Below, piece after piece: positions 8,592 to 16,457 of a stretch of 64,000 nucleotides of DNA (the first letter of the stretch is position 1; the number at the start of each line of letters is the position of its first letter). This DNA comes from Fictibacillus phosphorivorans. Lineage in GTDB: Bacteria; Bacillota; Bacilli; Bacillales; Fictibacillaceae. The notes under the pieces were generated by a model. The model was not told the DNA's origin. It made no database searches and saw only the letters and a list, made by a program, of their open reading frames with translations. The DNA lies in the NCBI RefSeq assembly GCF_001629705.1, contig NZ_CP015378.1, positions 3,844,001 to 3,908,000 of the forward strand, written 5' to 3'. The position numbers and the translations under genes were made by a program.

Positions 8592-9143
8592 ATTCCTAGA
8601 TCCCCTCGCATTTGGTATCCGGATGCTGTTTATCATGTGACTACTCGCGGAAATCGCAGGGAACCTCTTTTTTATTCCCACTTGGATTTCCATCGTTATT
8701 TAAAGATTTTGAGTCACTGTGTTAAAAAGCACGAAGTCGAGCTCTTCTCGTATTGCCTCATGACAAACCACACTCACTTACAAATTTTATGTAGCAAGTC
8801 ACCACCTGGAGATTTCATGAAAGAATTAAACGAAACGTATGCGATGTACTTTAACAAAAAATACGAACTAACTGGTCATGTGTTTCAAGGTCGTTATGGA
8901 GCAGAATTGATCGAAGATCGTTCACATTTATTAGATACTAGCCGCTACATTCATTTGAATCCTGTTTCTGCCGACCTGGTCATGTACCCTTTAGAATATC
9001 AGTGGAGCAGTTACCGCTATTATGTAACCCCATCGGTGTGCCCTTTTGTACACACCTCAACCCTTCTTGAGCAGTTTAACCATTCGAAATCTCAGTACCG
9101 AGATTATGTTGAGAGCAAGATTACCCCTGTTGTTGAGCTTTAA
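8592..9143 (+). CDS. REP-associated tyrosine transposase (RAYT, Y1/HUH)
   Basis: A protein of about 184 residues of the IS200-like Y1 transposase superfamily. The motif MTNHTHLQIL holds the HxH metal-binding pair, and the family blocks IWYPDAVYHVTTRGNRR, TGHVFQGRY and SRYIHLNPV are clear. A Tyr in the last block region is the likely catalytic residue, though this cannot be fixed by eye. Such single-copy RAYTs mobilise short REP palindromes rather than themselves. The SD GGAGGTG is 6 nt before ATT 8592; the GTG at 8583 lies inside the SD, so ATT is the more likely start and gives the expected N-terminus PRSPRIWYP. Palindrome copies flank the gene at 8519 and 9262. Confidence 0.88.
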   Translation: MPRSPRIWYPDAVYHVTTRGNRREPLFYSHLDFHRYLKILSHCVKKHEVELFSYCLMTNHTHLQILCSKSPPGDFMKELNETYAMYFNKKYELTGHVFQGRYGAELIEDRSHLLDTSRYIHLNPVSADLVMYPLEYQWSSYRYYVTPSVCPFVHTSTLLEQFNHSKSQYRDYVESKITPVVEL

Positions 9144-9210
9144 ACCCTTTAAACTAAATGTATAACTACACACTTTCCTTTTTCAAAAGTCAGTACTAGC
9201 AAAGAAAAAA

Positions 9211-9274
9211 GCCGTTTTTGTCTTTTTGGAAAAGACAAAAACGGCAAAAATGTAATTGTGTGGGGTCAGACCCC
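9211..9274. repeat. Palindromic repeat copy 4 with perfect hairpin
   Basis: A 16-bp perfect hairpin (9211-9226 / 9230-9245, loop TGG) followed after 16 nt by GGGGTCAGACCCC (9262-9274), which abuts the stop codon of the chemoreceptor gene. Read leftward, the hairpin is followed by TTTTTTCTTT, so it is a good intrinsic terminator for that gene. Confidence 0.85.
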
Positions 9275-11248
9275 TTAAAAGGTGAACCGCTGGACGTGGT
9301 TGCGCATCTGTTCAGCGTACTGCTCAAGTTGATCAGCCAGATGATTCAACTGCTCCATCGAAGCTGATTGCTGTTCTGCAGATGCGGAAACTTCTTCTGT
9401 TCCAGCCGCTGTTTCTTGCGTGATCGCCAAGATATGCGACGCATTCTCAAGAAGTACATCCTTTTGCATCGTCATTTCGTCAACAGACTGAATCACGTCT
9501 TTTAATGCTGCTGCGTTCCCTTTAACTGCAGTAGAGATCGCAGTAAAGCTTTGCTCTGTCTCTTCAACCGCTTCGCTTTGAGAAAGAATGAGAGCGGCAG
9601 CTTCTTGAACTTGTCCGACGGTGTTTTCCGTTACTTGCTGCATATCCGTGATCAATGCGCTGATATCTTTTAAAGAAAGCTCGGTTTGCTCTGCCAGCTT
9701 TCTTACTTCATCCGCAACGACCGCAAAGCCTCTGCCCGACTCTCCAGCTCTAGCTGCCTCGATGGCTGCGTTTAATGCTAGCAAATTGGTTTGATTGGCT
9801 ATATCGCTGATCGTTAGAACGATTTGTTGAACGCTGCCAGATGTTTCATCTAGTTTTTTAATAGAAGAAATCATCTCTCTCGTCATTTCTGTTGTCATCA
9901 GAGATTTCTCTTTTAGCACGCTTACCTTTTTCACACCGTTTAATGATTGTTCATTCATTTGTTTTGTTGCTTCTTCAATTCTTTCGCCATGCGCATGAAC
10001 GGTACCGATACGCTCAGCCAGCACATTGGCCGCTTTTGCATTTTGATCCATCAGCTCTGCTTGATGAGAAGAGCCTGCTGCAATCTGCTGCATCGTTGTT
10101 GACACTTCTTGTGCGGAAGCTGAATTTTCTTCTGCACTCGCAACGACCGTTTGAGACGCGTCTGTTACATGATCAGTAATCTGAGCCATCTCTCTGATCA
10201 ACGTTCGCATCTGGTTAGACATATCATCAAAGCTTGCAGCCAGTTCACCGATCTCATCTTTTCTTTGTATAGAAACGCTCGCCTGTAGATTTCCATTTCT
10301 TATCTCATGCATCGCGTTCTTCAGTTGGTTCACCGGTACTGTAATTCTTCTTGAAACGAACACCGAAATAATGGCCGCCACTATAAGAGTGACCAGTAGC
10401 GCGATCCCGATCGGTAAAAGAATCACAGTAGCCTTTTCCTCGAACTCACTCAGCGCGACAGTTCCGGCTAGTTTCCATCCGGTTGTATCGTTCTTCGTAT
10501 AGCTTACTACTCTCTCTTCACCGCTGATCTTTGTAGTTAACGTGCCTTCTTTTTTAGTAATGTCCTTATAAAAAGATTCTTGTGTAGCGCTTTTTCCCAG
10601 CTTTTTTGTATCTGGATGAACCATATAATTCCCGGAATTATCGATGAGAAGAGCATAGCCGGTATCCCCGATTTTCACGTCTTGCATTAGCGTTAAGATA
10701 TCATTTACTGCGATATCAATCGCTGTTACTCCCACGATTTTCCCGCTGTACTCAACAGCTTTTACAGCTTTTACAACCGGACGATCTGTCGCTTCATCGA
10801 TAAAAGGATCTGTCCAGAACACTTTAGTAGGATCCTTCGTTGCCTGTTGATACCAAGGCGTTAACGTCATGTCATCAACCGGTGATGCAGGAATCGGATA
10901 CATGACCACTTCCTTATCATCCGAAATGAAATAGCTGTTCATGATCGCTTCATTCGCTAGATGATAGTCTTCAAACTTAGAGATGATATAATCCGGGCTA
11001 TCTCCCTTTGCATGAAGTTTAATCGTAGCGGAATCTGCATATGCCGATACAAAATTTGCGTTATCTCTCAAAAAACCATTGAGCGTCTCATCTAGATCAT
11101 GCATTCGTTCAGATGTATTCTCTGATGAATTTTCAATGGTAGTCTTCTTGCTGAACATATAACTAACTCCGCTCACTACGACTCCTGTCATAACAATAAG
11201 CAATATAAAAGGCACAAGAATCTGCCTTTGTAGACTTTTATTAATCAT
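9275..11248 (-). CDS. Methyl-accepting chemotaxis protein (dCache-HAMP-MA)
   Basis: A 657-residue chemoreceptor. TM1 is at 10-30, a dCache sensor domain at about 38-265, TM2 at 275-298, HAMP at about 299-350 and the cytoplasmic signalling domain at about 370-657. The invariant hairpin tip reads [27 protein letters not shown] with [13 protein letters not shown]. It should signal through CheA/CheW to the flagellar motor. The ligand is unknown; dCache receptors often bind amino acids. ATG 11248 has SD GGAGG. The stop codon is directly joined to a palindromic repeat. Confidence 0.95.
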   Translation of the reverse strand: MINKSLQRQILVPFILLIVMTGVVVSGVSYMFSKKTTIENSSENTSERMHDLDETLNGFLRDNANFVSAYADSATIKLHAKGDSPDYIISKFEDYHLANEAIMNSYFISDDKEVVMYPIPASPVDDMTLTPWYQQATKDPTKVFWTDPFIDEATDRPVVKAVKAVEYSGKIVGVTAIDIAVNDILTLMQDVKIGDTGYALLIDNSGNYMVHPDTKKLGKSATQESFYKDITKKEGTLTTKISGEERVVSYTKNDTTGWKLAGTVALSEFEEKATVILLPIGIALLVTLIVAAIISVFVSRRITVPVNQLKNAMHEIRNGNLQASVSIQRKDEIGELAASFDDMSNQMRTLIREMAQITDHVTDASQTVVASAEENSASAQEVSTTMQQIAAGSSHQAELMDQNAKAANVLAERIGTVHAHGERIEEATKQMNEQSLNGVKKVSVLKEKSLMTTEMTREMISSIKKLDETSGSVQQIVLTISDIANQTNLLALNAAIEAARAGESGRGFAVVADEVRKLAEQTELSLKDISALITDMQQVTENTVGQVQEAAALILSQSEAVEETEQSFTAISTAVKGNAAALKDVIQSVDEMTMQKDVLLENASHILAITQETAAGTEEVSASAEQQSASMEQLNHLADQLEQYAEQMRNHVQRFTF

Positions 11249-11503
11249 TTTTTCCTCCTGCAGTTACTTTTTACTAGACAGCAAAAAGTATATCGACAGA
11301 AAGCTACAAAGTTTTACAGAAATAGAGCAGAACTTGTCCATTGGTGTAGTACAAAACGAGCAAAAGTGTATTTGTAGGGGGTCTGTCCCCCTATATGTGT
11401 AAAAAAATAATAGACTTGACACAAAATATGGTATATAATATTTACAAGATTTACCGATATTAATGGTGCAGAAGTGGTTATTATATTAGAGGGGGAATGG
11501 ACC
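11249..11503. other. Intergenic region between MCP and Spo0E-like genes
   Basis: Contains repeat copy 5 (11378-11390) and, for the rightward gene, a possible promoter with TTGACA at 11416-11421 and TATTTA 17 nt later. The promoter call is weak. Confidence 0.45.
11330..11391. repeat. Palindromic repeat copy 5, decayed
   Basis: GGGGGTCTGTCCCCC (11377-11391, with a T-T mismatch in the arms) is preceded by GTGTATTTGTA as in copies 2 and 6. Further left, GAACTTGTCCAT resembles the left hairpin arm of copy 6, but the matching right arm has decayed. The spacer and the sequence beyond align with copy 2. Confidence 0.7.
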
Positions 11504-11674
11504 ATGAGCCGAAGCAATGCTCTTGTCTTAACTACAGAGATAGACGCCATTCGCACGACCATGTATGAGGTAAGTAAAAAGGTTAATAGTCTTGCAGATC
11601 CGCTTCTTGTTCAATTAAGCCAGATTTTAGACGAAAAACTAAACAAACTAGACCAAATTAAAAATTGCGCGTAA
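11504..11674 (+). CDS. Spo0E-like aspartyl-phosphate phosphatase
   Basis: A 56-residue protein with the Spo0E-family pattern: IDAIRTTMYE (first helix) and the signature LSQILDEKLNKL (second helix). Family members dephosphorylate Spo0A~P and delay sporulation, acting in the cytoplasm as a helical hairpin. ATG 11504 is chosen because AGGGGG lies 9 nt upstream. The gene stands alone and ends with a clear terminator. The target is inferred from the family. Confidence 0.82.
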   Translation: MSRSNALVLTTEIDAIRTTMYEVSKKVNSLADPLLVQLSQILDEKLNKLDQIKNCA

Positions 11675-11699
11675 TCTCATAAACTATCTATTAAAATTT

Positions 11700-11740
11700 A
11701 AACCGGTGTCCAAATGCTTTGTTTGGCGACCGGTTTTTTA
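11700..11740 (+). terminator. Terminator of the Spo0E-like gene
   Basis: Arms AAACCGGT / ACCGGTTT with an inner TCCAAA/TTTGG-type stem, followed by TTTTTT. Confidence 0.85.
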
Positions 11741-11815
11741 TTATGACGAAACTTTCTTTTGAACATCCTTCTATTAAAATTGTTGCCTCCGACTGTTCGA
11801 CTTTCCATCAAAATG

Positions 11816-12763
11816 CTATGAAAACGTCTCTCCCGTCATGATGCTCATAAAATCTCTGAAAAAATAACTATAATCAAAATCAAACGCGATGCGATGTCTT
11901 TTTTCTTCCTCCCCAAACGGTGCATAAGGTCTGACATCGGCAATGCTCTGCCCTCTTGCCGTATTGCCATTTTGAAGCACGATATGTACGGGCAGTGTCT
12001 TATACGTGAACATATCTTCTCTGATGCAAGCCATTAACGTAATCGCATCATGAACCGGACTTCCTAAAATATCTGGGTTTCTACTTTTGTAAAAGTTGTA
12101 ATAAAAATCGAGCATCGGTTTTAGAATGGGCATCTTACCTTTGTAATCGATATAATTCACCATCTCAGGAGTGACAACGGCACGATCCGTAACATTCAAC
12201 GGAATGATCGTTACGTTTTTGGCGTACGTTAACACGATTCTAACCGCGATCGGATCTCCATAAAAATTCGCTTCCGACACTGGCGTTACGTTTCCCGGTA
12301 CTAAGAACGCTCCACCCATAATATAGTACGCTTTTACTTTTTTCATTAGCGACTGAAACAATATAAACATTGTAGCCAGAGAAGTTAGCCTTCCTGCATT
12401 AACGATAATCAAATCATCTTGATACTGTTCGATCAAATTTACAATTTCAAAAAAATTTTCAATGAATCCTTCAGATATACCTGGATCAATTGGACCTAAT
12501 CCATAAACGCCGTGCACGTCTGGATAAAACGTTGGTTTTTCGCCTGTCATCGGAACTTCTGCTCCACCAATTACTCTCACATTCACCGGAAAGTTAAATG
12601 TTTTGGCTATAAATTTCACATTTGATACCGTTTGTTCTCTTGATACGTTGCCATAGTCCGCCACAACACCAACAATATCTATCTCATCGCTAAAAAAAGC
12701 ATAAGCTAGTGCGATCGTATCGTCGATTCCAGCATCACCAAAGAACAGAACTTTTTGTCCCAT
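11816..12763 (-). CDS. Nucleoside hydrolase (IunH-like), divergent
   Basis: A 315-residue member of the inosine/uridine-preferring nucleoside hydrolase superfamily, which splits the N-glycosidic bond of ribonucleosides. The N-terminal Ca2+ motif reads GDAGIDDTIAL rather than DTDPGIDDALAL, so the first Asp of the loop is missing, but the DD pair is kept. NAGRLTSLA and the C-terminal PVHDAITL with the catalytic HD are present. ATG 12763 has SD AAGGGGA 9 nt upstream; earlier ATGs lack an SD. The substrate range is uncertain because of the changed loop. Confidence 0.88.
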   Translation of the reverse strand: MGQKVLFFGDAGIDDTIALAYAFFSDEIDIVGVVADYGNVSREQTVSNVKFIAKTFNFPVNVRVIGGAEVPMTGEKPTFYPDVHGVYGLGPIDPGISEGFIENFFEIVNLIEQYQDDLIIVNAGRLTSLATMFILFQSLMKKVKAYYIMGGAFLVPGNVTPVSEANFYGDPIAVRIVLTYAKNVTIIPLNVTDRAVVTPEMVNYIDYKGKMPILKPMLDFYYNFYKSRNPDILGSPVHDAITLMACIREDMFTYKTLPVHIVLQNGNTARGQSIADVRPYAPFGEEEKRHRIAFDFDYSYFFRDFMSIMTGETFS

Positions 12764-12839
12764 CGGGCAGTTCCCCTTTTTAGGCATTTGTTCTATTCTA
12801 TTAGTTGATCGGCACACTTATGAAGTTTGCTGCTAAAAA

Positions 12840-13256
12840 CTATTGCAGAAACCTATTTCGAAGGTCAGGTGTGGGAATCATACAACTCTCTTTTTGTCCG
12901 AACCATTTATACCGATTATTCGAGACCTTTTTATAGAAAACATTCCGAATCTGCCGAGGTACAACTTTCAAATATTTCCCCGTGTTGTATGGAAATTTCA
13001 GAAACTCCGCAACTTTTGCTACAGCATCTGATTCTGTATATACCACTCCATCATTGATTAAAATAACGGAATTTGTTTGCTCCGGATCTATGTTGTGCTG
13101 CAATAATAATTTTTGTCCGGCTGCTGATTGTATAGCCGAAAATTTCAACGTCTCACTTTTTTCGTGTTTTAAAATAAATTGCACGCTTCCGTTACAAAGA
13201 TTACATACTCCATCAAAAAGAAGCACAGCAGGTGTTATTTCTTCAGCACTTTTCAC
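12840..13256 (-). CDS. DCC-family thiol-disulfide oxidoreductase (YuxK-like)
   Basis: A 138-residue DUF393 protein. The defining DGVCNLC motif (Cys 18 and 21) opens a thioredoxin-like fold, followed by LKFSAIQSAAG. The family is named for the DxxCxxC motif; its redox partners are mostly unknown. The start is GTG 13256 with SD GGAGGT 7 nt upstream. It follows no terminator before the nucleoside hydrolase gene 77 nt downstream, so the two may be co-transcribed. Confidence 0.9.
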   Translation of the reverse strand: MKSAEEITPAVLLFDGVCNLCNGSVQFILKHEKSETLKFSAIQSAAGQKLLLQHNIDPEQTNSVILINDGVVYTESDAVAKVAEFLKFPYNTGKYLKVVPRQIRNVFYKKVSNNRYKWFGQKESCMIPTPDLRNRFLQ

Positions 13257-13377
13257 GCTCAGACCTCCACTAACAAACGCTTTCCTCTAGTCTACTATTT
13301 CTTTTCAAGAAAACGCATCTTTCTGCCTTTTGAACCGTAGTATATATCATAGGACAACTTCAGAAAGGTGATACATC

Positions 13378-14040
13378 ATGAAAAATAAAGAAATTAAACA
13401 GCAAGCTCGTCTTCAGCTTAAAGGACAATGGGGCACTGCCGCATTTTTTACGTTGTTGTTCTCGAGCATCTTTTACCTCATCCCACTCATTATTGAAGTG
13501 AATTTGAGTGGTGGTTGGAGCGCTTGGTTGAACCAACCGGCCGACGAACTTAACGGACCAACAACCAGCACGTTCATCATCACACTCGTTTTGCTGCCTT
13601 TATATATTGGATACCTGTGGACTTTTTTATCATTAATCCGTACGGGAGAAAAAATCAACGTTTCAAGCCTATTTCAAGCGTTCTCTGAAATCAGTACGTA
13701 TATCAAAATACTTGGCACTTATCTCGTGATGATGGTGTACTTGATTTTGTGGTCTCTTCTTCTTCTCATTCCTGGAATCATTAAAGCGTTCTCTTATTCG
13801 CAAACATACTTTGTTCTAAAAGATCATCCCGATATCGGGATCAACGCAGCGATCAAGAAAAGCCGCAAGCTGATGGACGGCTATAAGTGGAAATTTTTCG
13901 TTTTACAGCTAAGCTTTTTAGGCTGGGGGATTCTTTGTATTTTATCACTCGGCATCGGATTCTTTTGGCTCGCGCCATACATGAGCGCTTCGTACGCTGC
14001 GTTTTACAACAATCTTGTTAACAAACACCAAGCAGAATAA
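13378..14040 (+). CDS. DUF975 membrane protein
   Basis: A 220-residue membrane protein starting MKNKEIKQQARLQLKGQW, the typical DUF975 N-terminus, with about five hydrophobic segments and a positively charged stretch (AIKKSRKLMDGYKWKFF) in the second half. The family is widespread in Firmicutes; its function is unknown. SD AGAAAGGTG precedes the ATG and a terminator follows directly. Confidence 0.9.
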   Translation: MKNKEIKQQARLQLKGQWGTAAFFTLLFSSIFYLIPLIIEVNLSGGWSAWLNQPADELNGPTTSTFIITLVLLPLYIGYLWTFLSLIRTGEKINVSSLFQAFSEISTYIKILGTYLVMMVYLILWSLLLLIPGIIKAFSYSQTYFVLKDHPDIGINAAIKKSRKLMDGYKWKFFVLQLSFLGWGILCILSLGIGFFWLAPYMSASYAAFYNNLVNKHQAE

Positions 14041-14048
14041 ATCTATTG

Positions 14049-14078
14049 ACCCCGTGCCTTTGGCTCCGGGGTTTTTTA
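14049..14078 (+). terminator. Terminator of the DUF975 gene
   Basis: Arms ACCCCG / CGGGGT followed by TTTTTT, 9 nt after the stop. Confidence 0.88.
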
Positions 14079-14144
14079 CTCTTTTTCATGAAAAAATCTC
14101 CCCCCACATACTTTATAAGGAATGGTTTTAAAGGGGGATATCGC

Positions 14145-15308
14145 ATGGGTATTATTGAGGTATTTCTAGCTCGAGCAAACACGGCGACCGTAACAAAATC
14201 AGGAAACGACAGTACGGCCTCGATCGGCGGGAATCCTTTTCAAACAATCAACGGGGCGATCTCTGCCATTGTAGCTTCAAATGCACAAGGAATCACAATC
14301 TTGGTATATCCAGGTACATACGATGAGGTCGTTACATTGCCAGACGGAAACTCGATTAAAGGAATAAGTGCTTCAACCGTCATCCTTTCAAAAGACGTAA
14401 CCTCCAACACGACGCTACTAACGATGGGTAACAATACGACTGTAGAGGACATTACTCTTCAACTCACTTCTTCAGTTCATGTCGATCTAACGGGAATCGC
14501 TTTTCCAGGTACGACTGCACAATCTGCTAGCGTACAGGGTGTAACGGTTCAAGTCGATAACGCTGCCGCTGGTACTGGCGGCACATCAAACGTTTATGGC
14601 GTTCATTCATTCGGAACAGGAAATCCGACGATCGGAACAAGCAATCTAATTAACTTGAGTGTAAAGGTACAATCTGCAGGGCTTGGTAACAAAAGAGGGA
14701 TACTCGTTGACTCTAATCCACAAACGTTCAACTGCCAAAATACCGTGATTCAAAGTATAAATGGCGGTGGCGCAGGTTCCTATATCGCGGCAGAAGTAAA
14801 CCGAACGGGGGCTTCACTCAATTTGATCGGATGTACACTTGAGGGAGGAACGGGGGATATTTCGCAAAGTGCTGGTACGTTAACGATTGGAAGTACTCAA
14901 TTGATCAATTCAACAGCGAACAGCCTAGGCTTCTCAACCTTTGGACAGCCTTCTATCTTCTTTTGGGCCCAACCTGGTGTGATCGGACTCGGCACTAGCT
15001 TTTACCGTCCGGGGACAGCGGCTCTCACGGGTACAGAGGTAATCATACGCATCAGCCAAAGATGTATCGTAAAAACGTTAAATATTCGCTCACTCGTCAG
15101 CCCTGGACTAGGTACCACAGTAACATGGACGATCCGTAAGAATGGCGCAGATACGGGACTGACTGCTTCTATGAACGGTTTACAAAATTCCGCGATGAAT
15201 GATAACGTTTCGTTAACCTATGAGGCTGGAGACACACTATCTTTAAAGGTTTCCACTGCCATTATTAGTACGATTGCTGATACGGTTGTCCAAGTTGAAA
15301 TTGTCTAG
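14145..15308 (+). CDS. Beta-helix surface/spore-type protein
   Basis: A 388-residue protein without a signal peptide. Residues about 20-270 are a right-handed beta-helix (pectin-lyase-like) region, beginning GNPFQTINGAISAIV and VYPGTYDEVVTLPDG, with many N, T, G and V residues. The C-terminal ~120 residues look like a compact beta domain similar in style to exosporium or phage-tail tips. ATG 14145 has AAGGGGG upstream. Two DUF4183 genes, a domain often seen in Bacillus exosporium-type proteins, lie downstream on the opposite strand. A spore-surface role is inferred; a phage-derived spike protein is the alternative. Confidence 0.65.
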   Translation: MGIIEVFLARANTATVTKSGNDSTASIGGNPFQTINGAISAIVASNAQGITILVYPGTYDEVVTLPDGNSIKGISASTVILSKDVTSNTTLLTMGNNTTVEDITLQLTSSVHVDLTGIAFPGTTAQSASVQGVTVQVDNAAAGTGGTSNVYGVHSFGTGNPTIGTSNLINLSVKVQSAGLGNKRGILVDSNPQTFNCQNTVIQSINGGGAGSYIAAEVNRTGASLNLIGCTLEGGTGDISQSAGTLTIGSTQLINSTANSLGFSTFGQPSIFFWAQPGVIGLGTSFYRPGTAALTGTEVIIRISQRCIVKTLNIRSLVSPGLGTTVTWTIRKNGADTGLTASMNGLQNSAMNDNVSLTYEAGDTLSLKVSTAIISTIADTVVQVEIV

Positions 15309-15312
15309 CTTT

Positions 15313-15819
15313 TTAGCCTCTGTTTAAGATTTTTATGAACTGAAGGACGAGCGGAACACCTCGATCAGGAACAGGACCCGCTGATGGTAGAAGCGTCAAT
15401 CTCCCTTCTTCCACTTCATATAAAGAAGACGGCTGCAGCATCCCGTTAACAAATAGATTCACATACGAAACAGTCGTTGGGTTCAAAATATTTGTGCTTC
15501 CATATTCAAGATATCGATCCTCGTTCGTATATATTCTTTTAATACCATCTGAAACGGTCGTGTATTGAAAGGTCTCTACACGTAGTAGCCTTGGTGATGG
15601 CGGTACAGGTGGAATTGGCGGAAACGGGATAGGTGCTGAACACGAGAAATAATAATAGTCGTCAGCTTCATAAGATGGACACTTACAGCAGGTACAGCAG
15701 GACGATGATGAACGGCAAGACTCGTTTCGGAAAAGAGTTCTTTTTGATTGATGTTGTGAACAGCAGCGGTCAAACAAGGTTTTTCTTTTACCACATATAT
15801 GATTTGGTTTTTGGAACAA
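15313..15819 (-). CDS. Cys-rich, Pro-rich DUF4183 protein
   Basis: A 168-residue protein in three parts: a basic Cys-rich region (1-60, with CRSSSSCCTCCKC), a short Pro-rich linker (PIPFPPIPPVPPSP) and a C-terminal DUF4183 domain (about 80-165, with TVSYVNLFVNGMLQPSSLYEV). The start is TTG 15819, with GGGGGAG 6 nt upstream. DUF4183 occurs in Bacillus spore or exosporium-type proteins; Cys-rich tails are common in cross-linked coat proteins. Its stop lies 5 nt from the end of the convergent beta-helix gene. The role is inferred. Confidence 0.72.
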   Translation of the reverse strand: MFQKPNHICGKRKTLFDRCCSQHQSKRTLFRNESCRSSSSCCTCCKCPSYEADDYYYFSCSAPIPFPPIPPVPPSPRLLRVETFQYTTVSDGIKRIYTNEDRYLEYGSTNILNPTTVSYVNLFVNGMLQPSSLYEVEEGRLTLLPSAGPVPDRGVPLVLQFIKILNRG

Positions 15820-15905
15820 CGTAAACTCCCCCTATCACGACTAGCACTAGTAGCTTACATTTACACCTTGCACCGCTGCTTATTCACTTTGATTGTTGTT
15901 CTAGA

Positions 15906-16196
15906 TTAAGTCGTTACAAACTCTATGAATACAGGCGTTTGATCTGCAAGTGTATCACCGTTTGGTATGGTAATCTCAGCTGTCGTTACGGTTGATGTAT
16001 CATCTGTCTGAATCATGCCATTAATGTATAGGTTATAGTACGAATATGTCGTAGGGAAGGCTGTAGCTGGTGCACCTGTGTCGTCTGTAAAAGCAGTAGC
16101 TGCGATTTCAAATGTCGCACCCGTTCCAGTACCACTTGCGATGGTCGAAGCAAATCTGCTCGCGTTCACAATAAAATACGGTTTAATGATTGGCAT
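15906..16196 (-). CDS. DUF4183-domain protein (short)
   Basis: A 96-residue protein consisting almost only of a DUF4183 domain (YSYYNLYINGMIQTDDTSTV...FIEFV). It is a shorter paralogue of the C-terminal domain encoded at 15313-15819. ATG 16196 is preferred because GGGGAT lies 8 nt upstream; an ATG 15 nt earlier has no SD. No signal peptide is visible. Confidence 0.75.
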   Translation of the reverse strand: MPIIKPYFIVNASRFASTIASGTGTGATFEIAATAFTDDTGAPATAFPTTYSYYNLYINGMIQTDDTSTVTTAEITIPNGDTLADQTPVFIEFVTT

Positions 16197-16315
16197 AGAT
16201 GTAATCCCCATTTCATTTAGATTTTAGACTCTCCAACTACAGTTGAAGTCGCCTAATAACACCACTATTCTATGCTAATATACCTAGAAATGACCCACAA
16301 AAGATCCACAAAGTC

Positions 16316-16381
16316 CCCCCTGAACTGTCCATCTTAAATGGACAGTTCAGGGGGTTTTGTATTTGTTTGGGGTCAGACCCC
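16316..16381. repeat. Palindromic repeat copy 6 with perfect hairpin
   Basis: A 17-bp perfect hairpin (arms 16316-16332 and 16338-16354, 5-nt loop) followed after 14 nt by GGGGTCAGACCCC (16369-16381) and ATTTCC. It lies between divergent genes, where neither gene needs a terminator, which argues that hairpin and palindrome form one element. Confidence 0.82.
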
Positions 16382-16457
16382 ATTTCCTAAAATATTTCCC
16401 GACACTAGTACATATCTTTCAATATAGGACAGTCAGACAAGACATCTAAGGGGTGGC

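Noticed and set aside
8503..9274. Complete IS200/IS605 insertion sequence
   Set aside because: The protein is of RAYT type, and the flanking palindromes are the dispersed repeat rather than unique IS ends; no TnpB gene follows.
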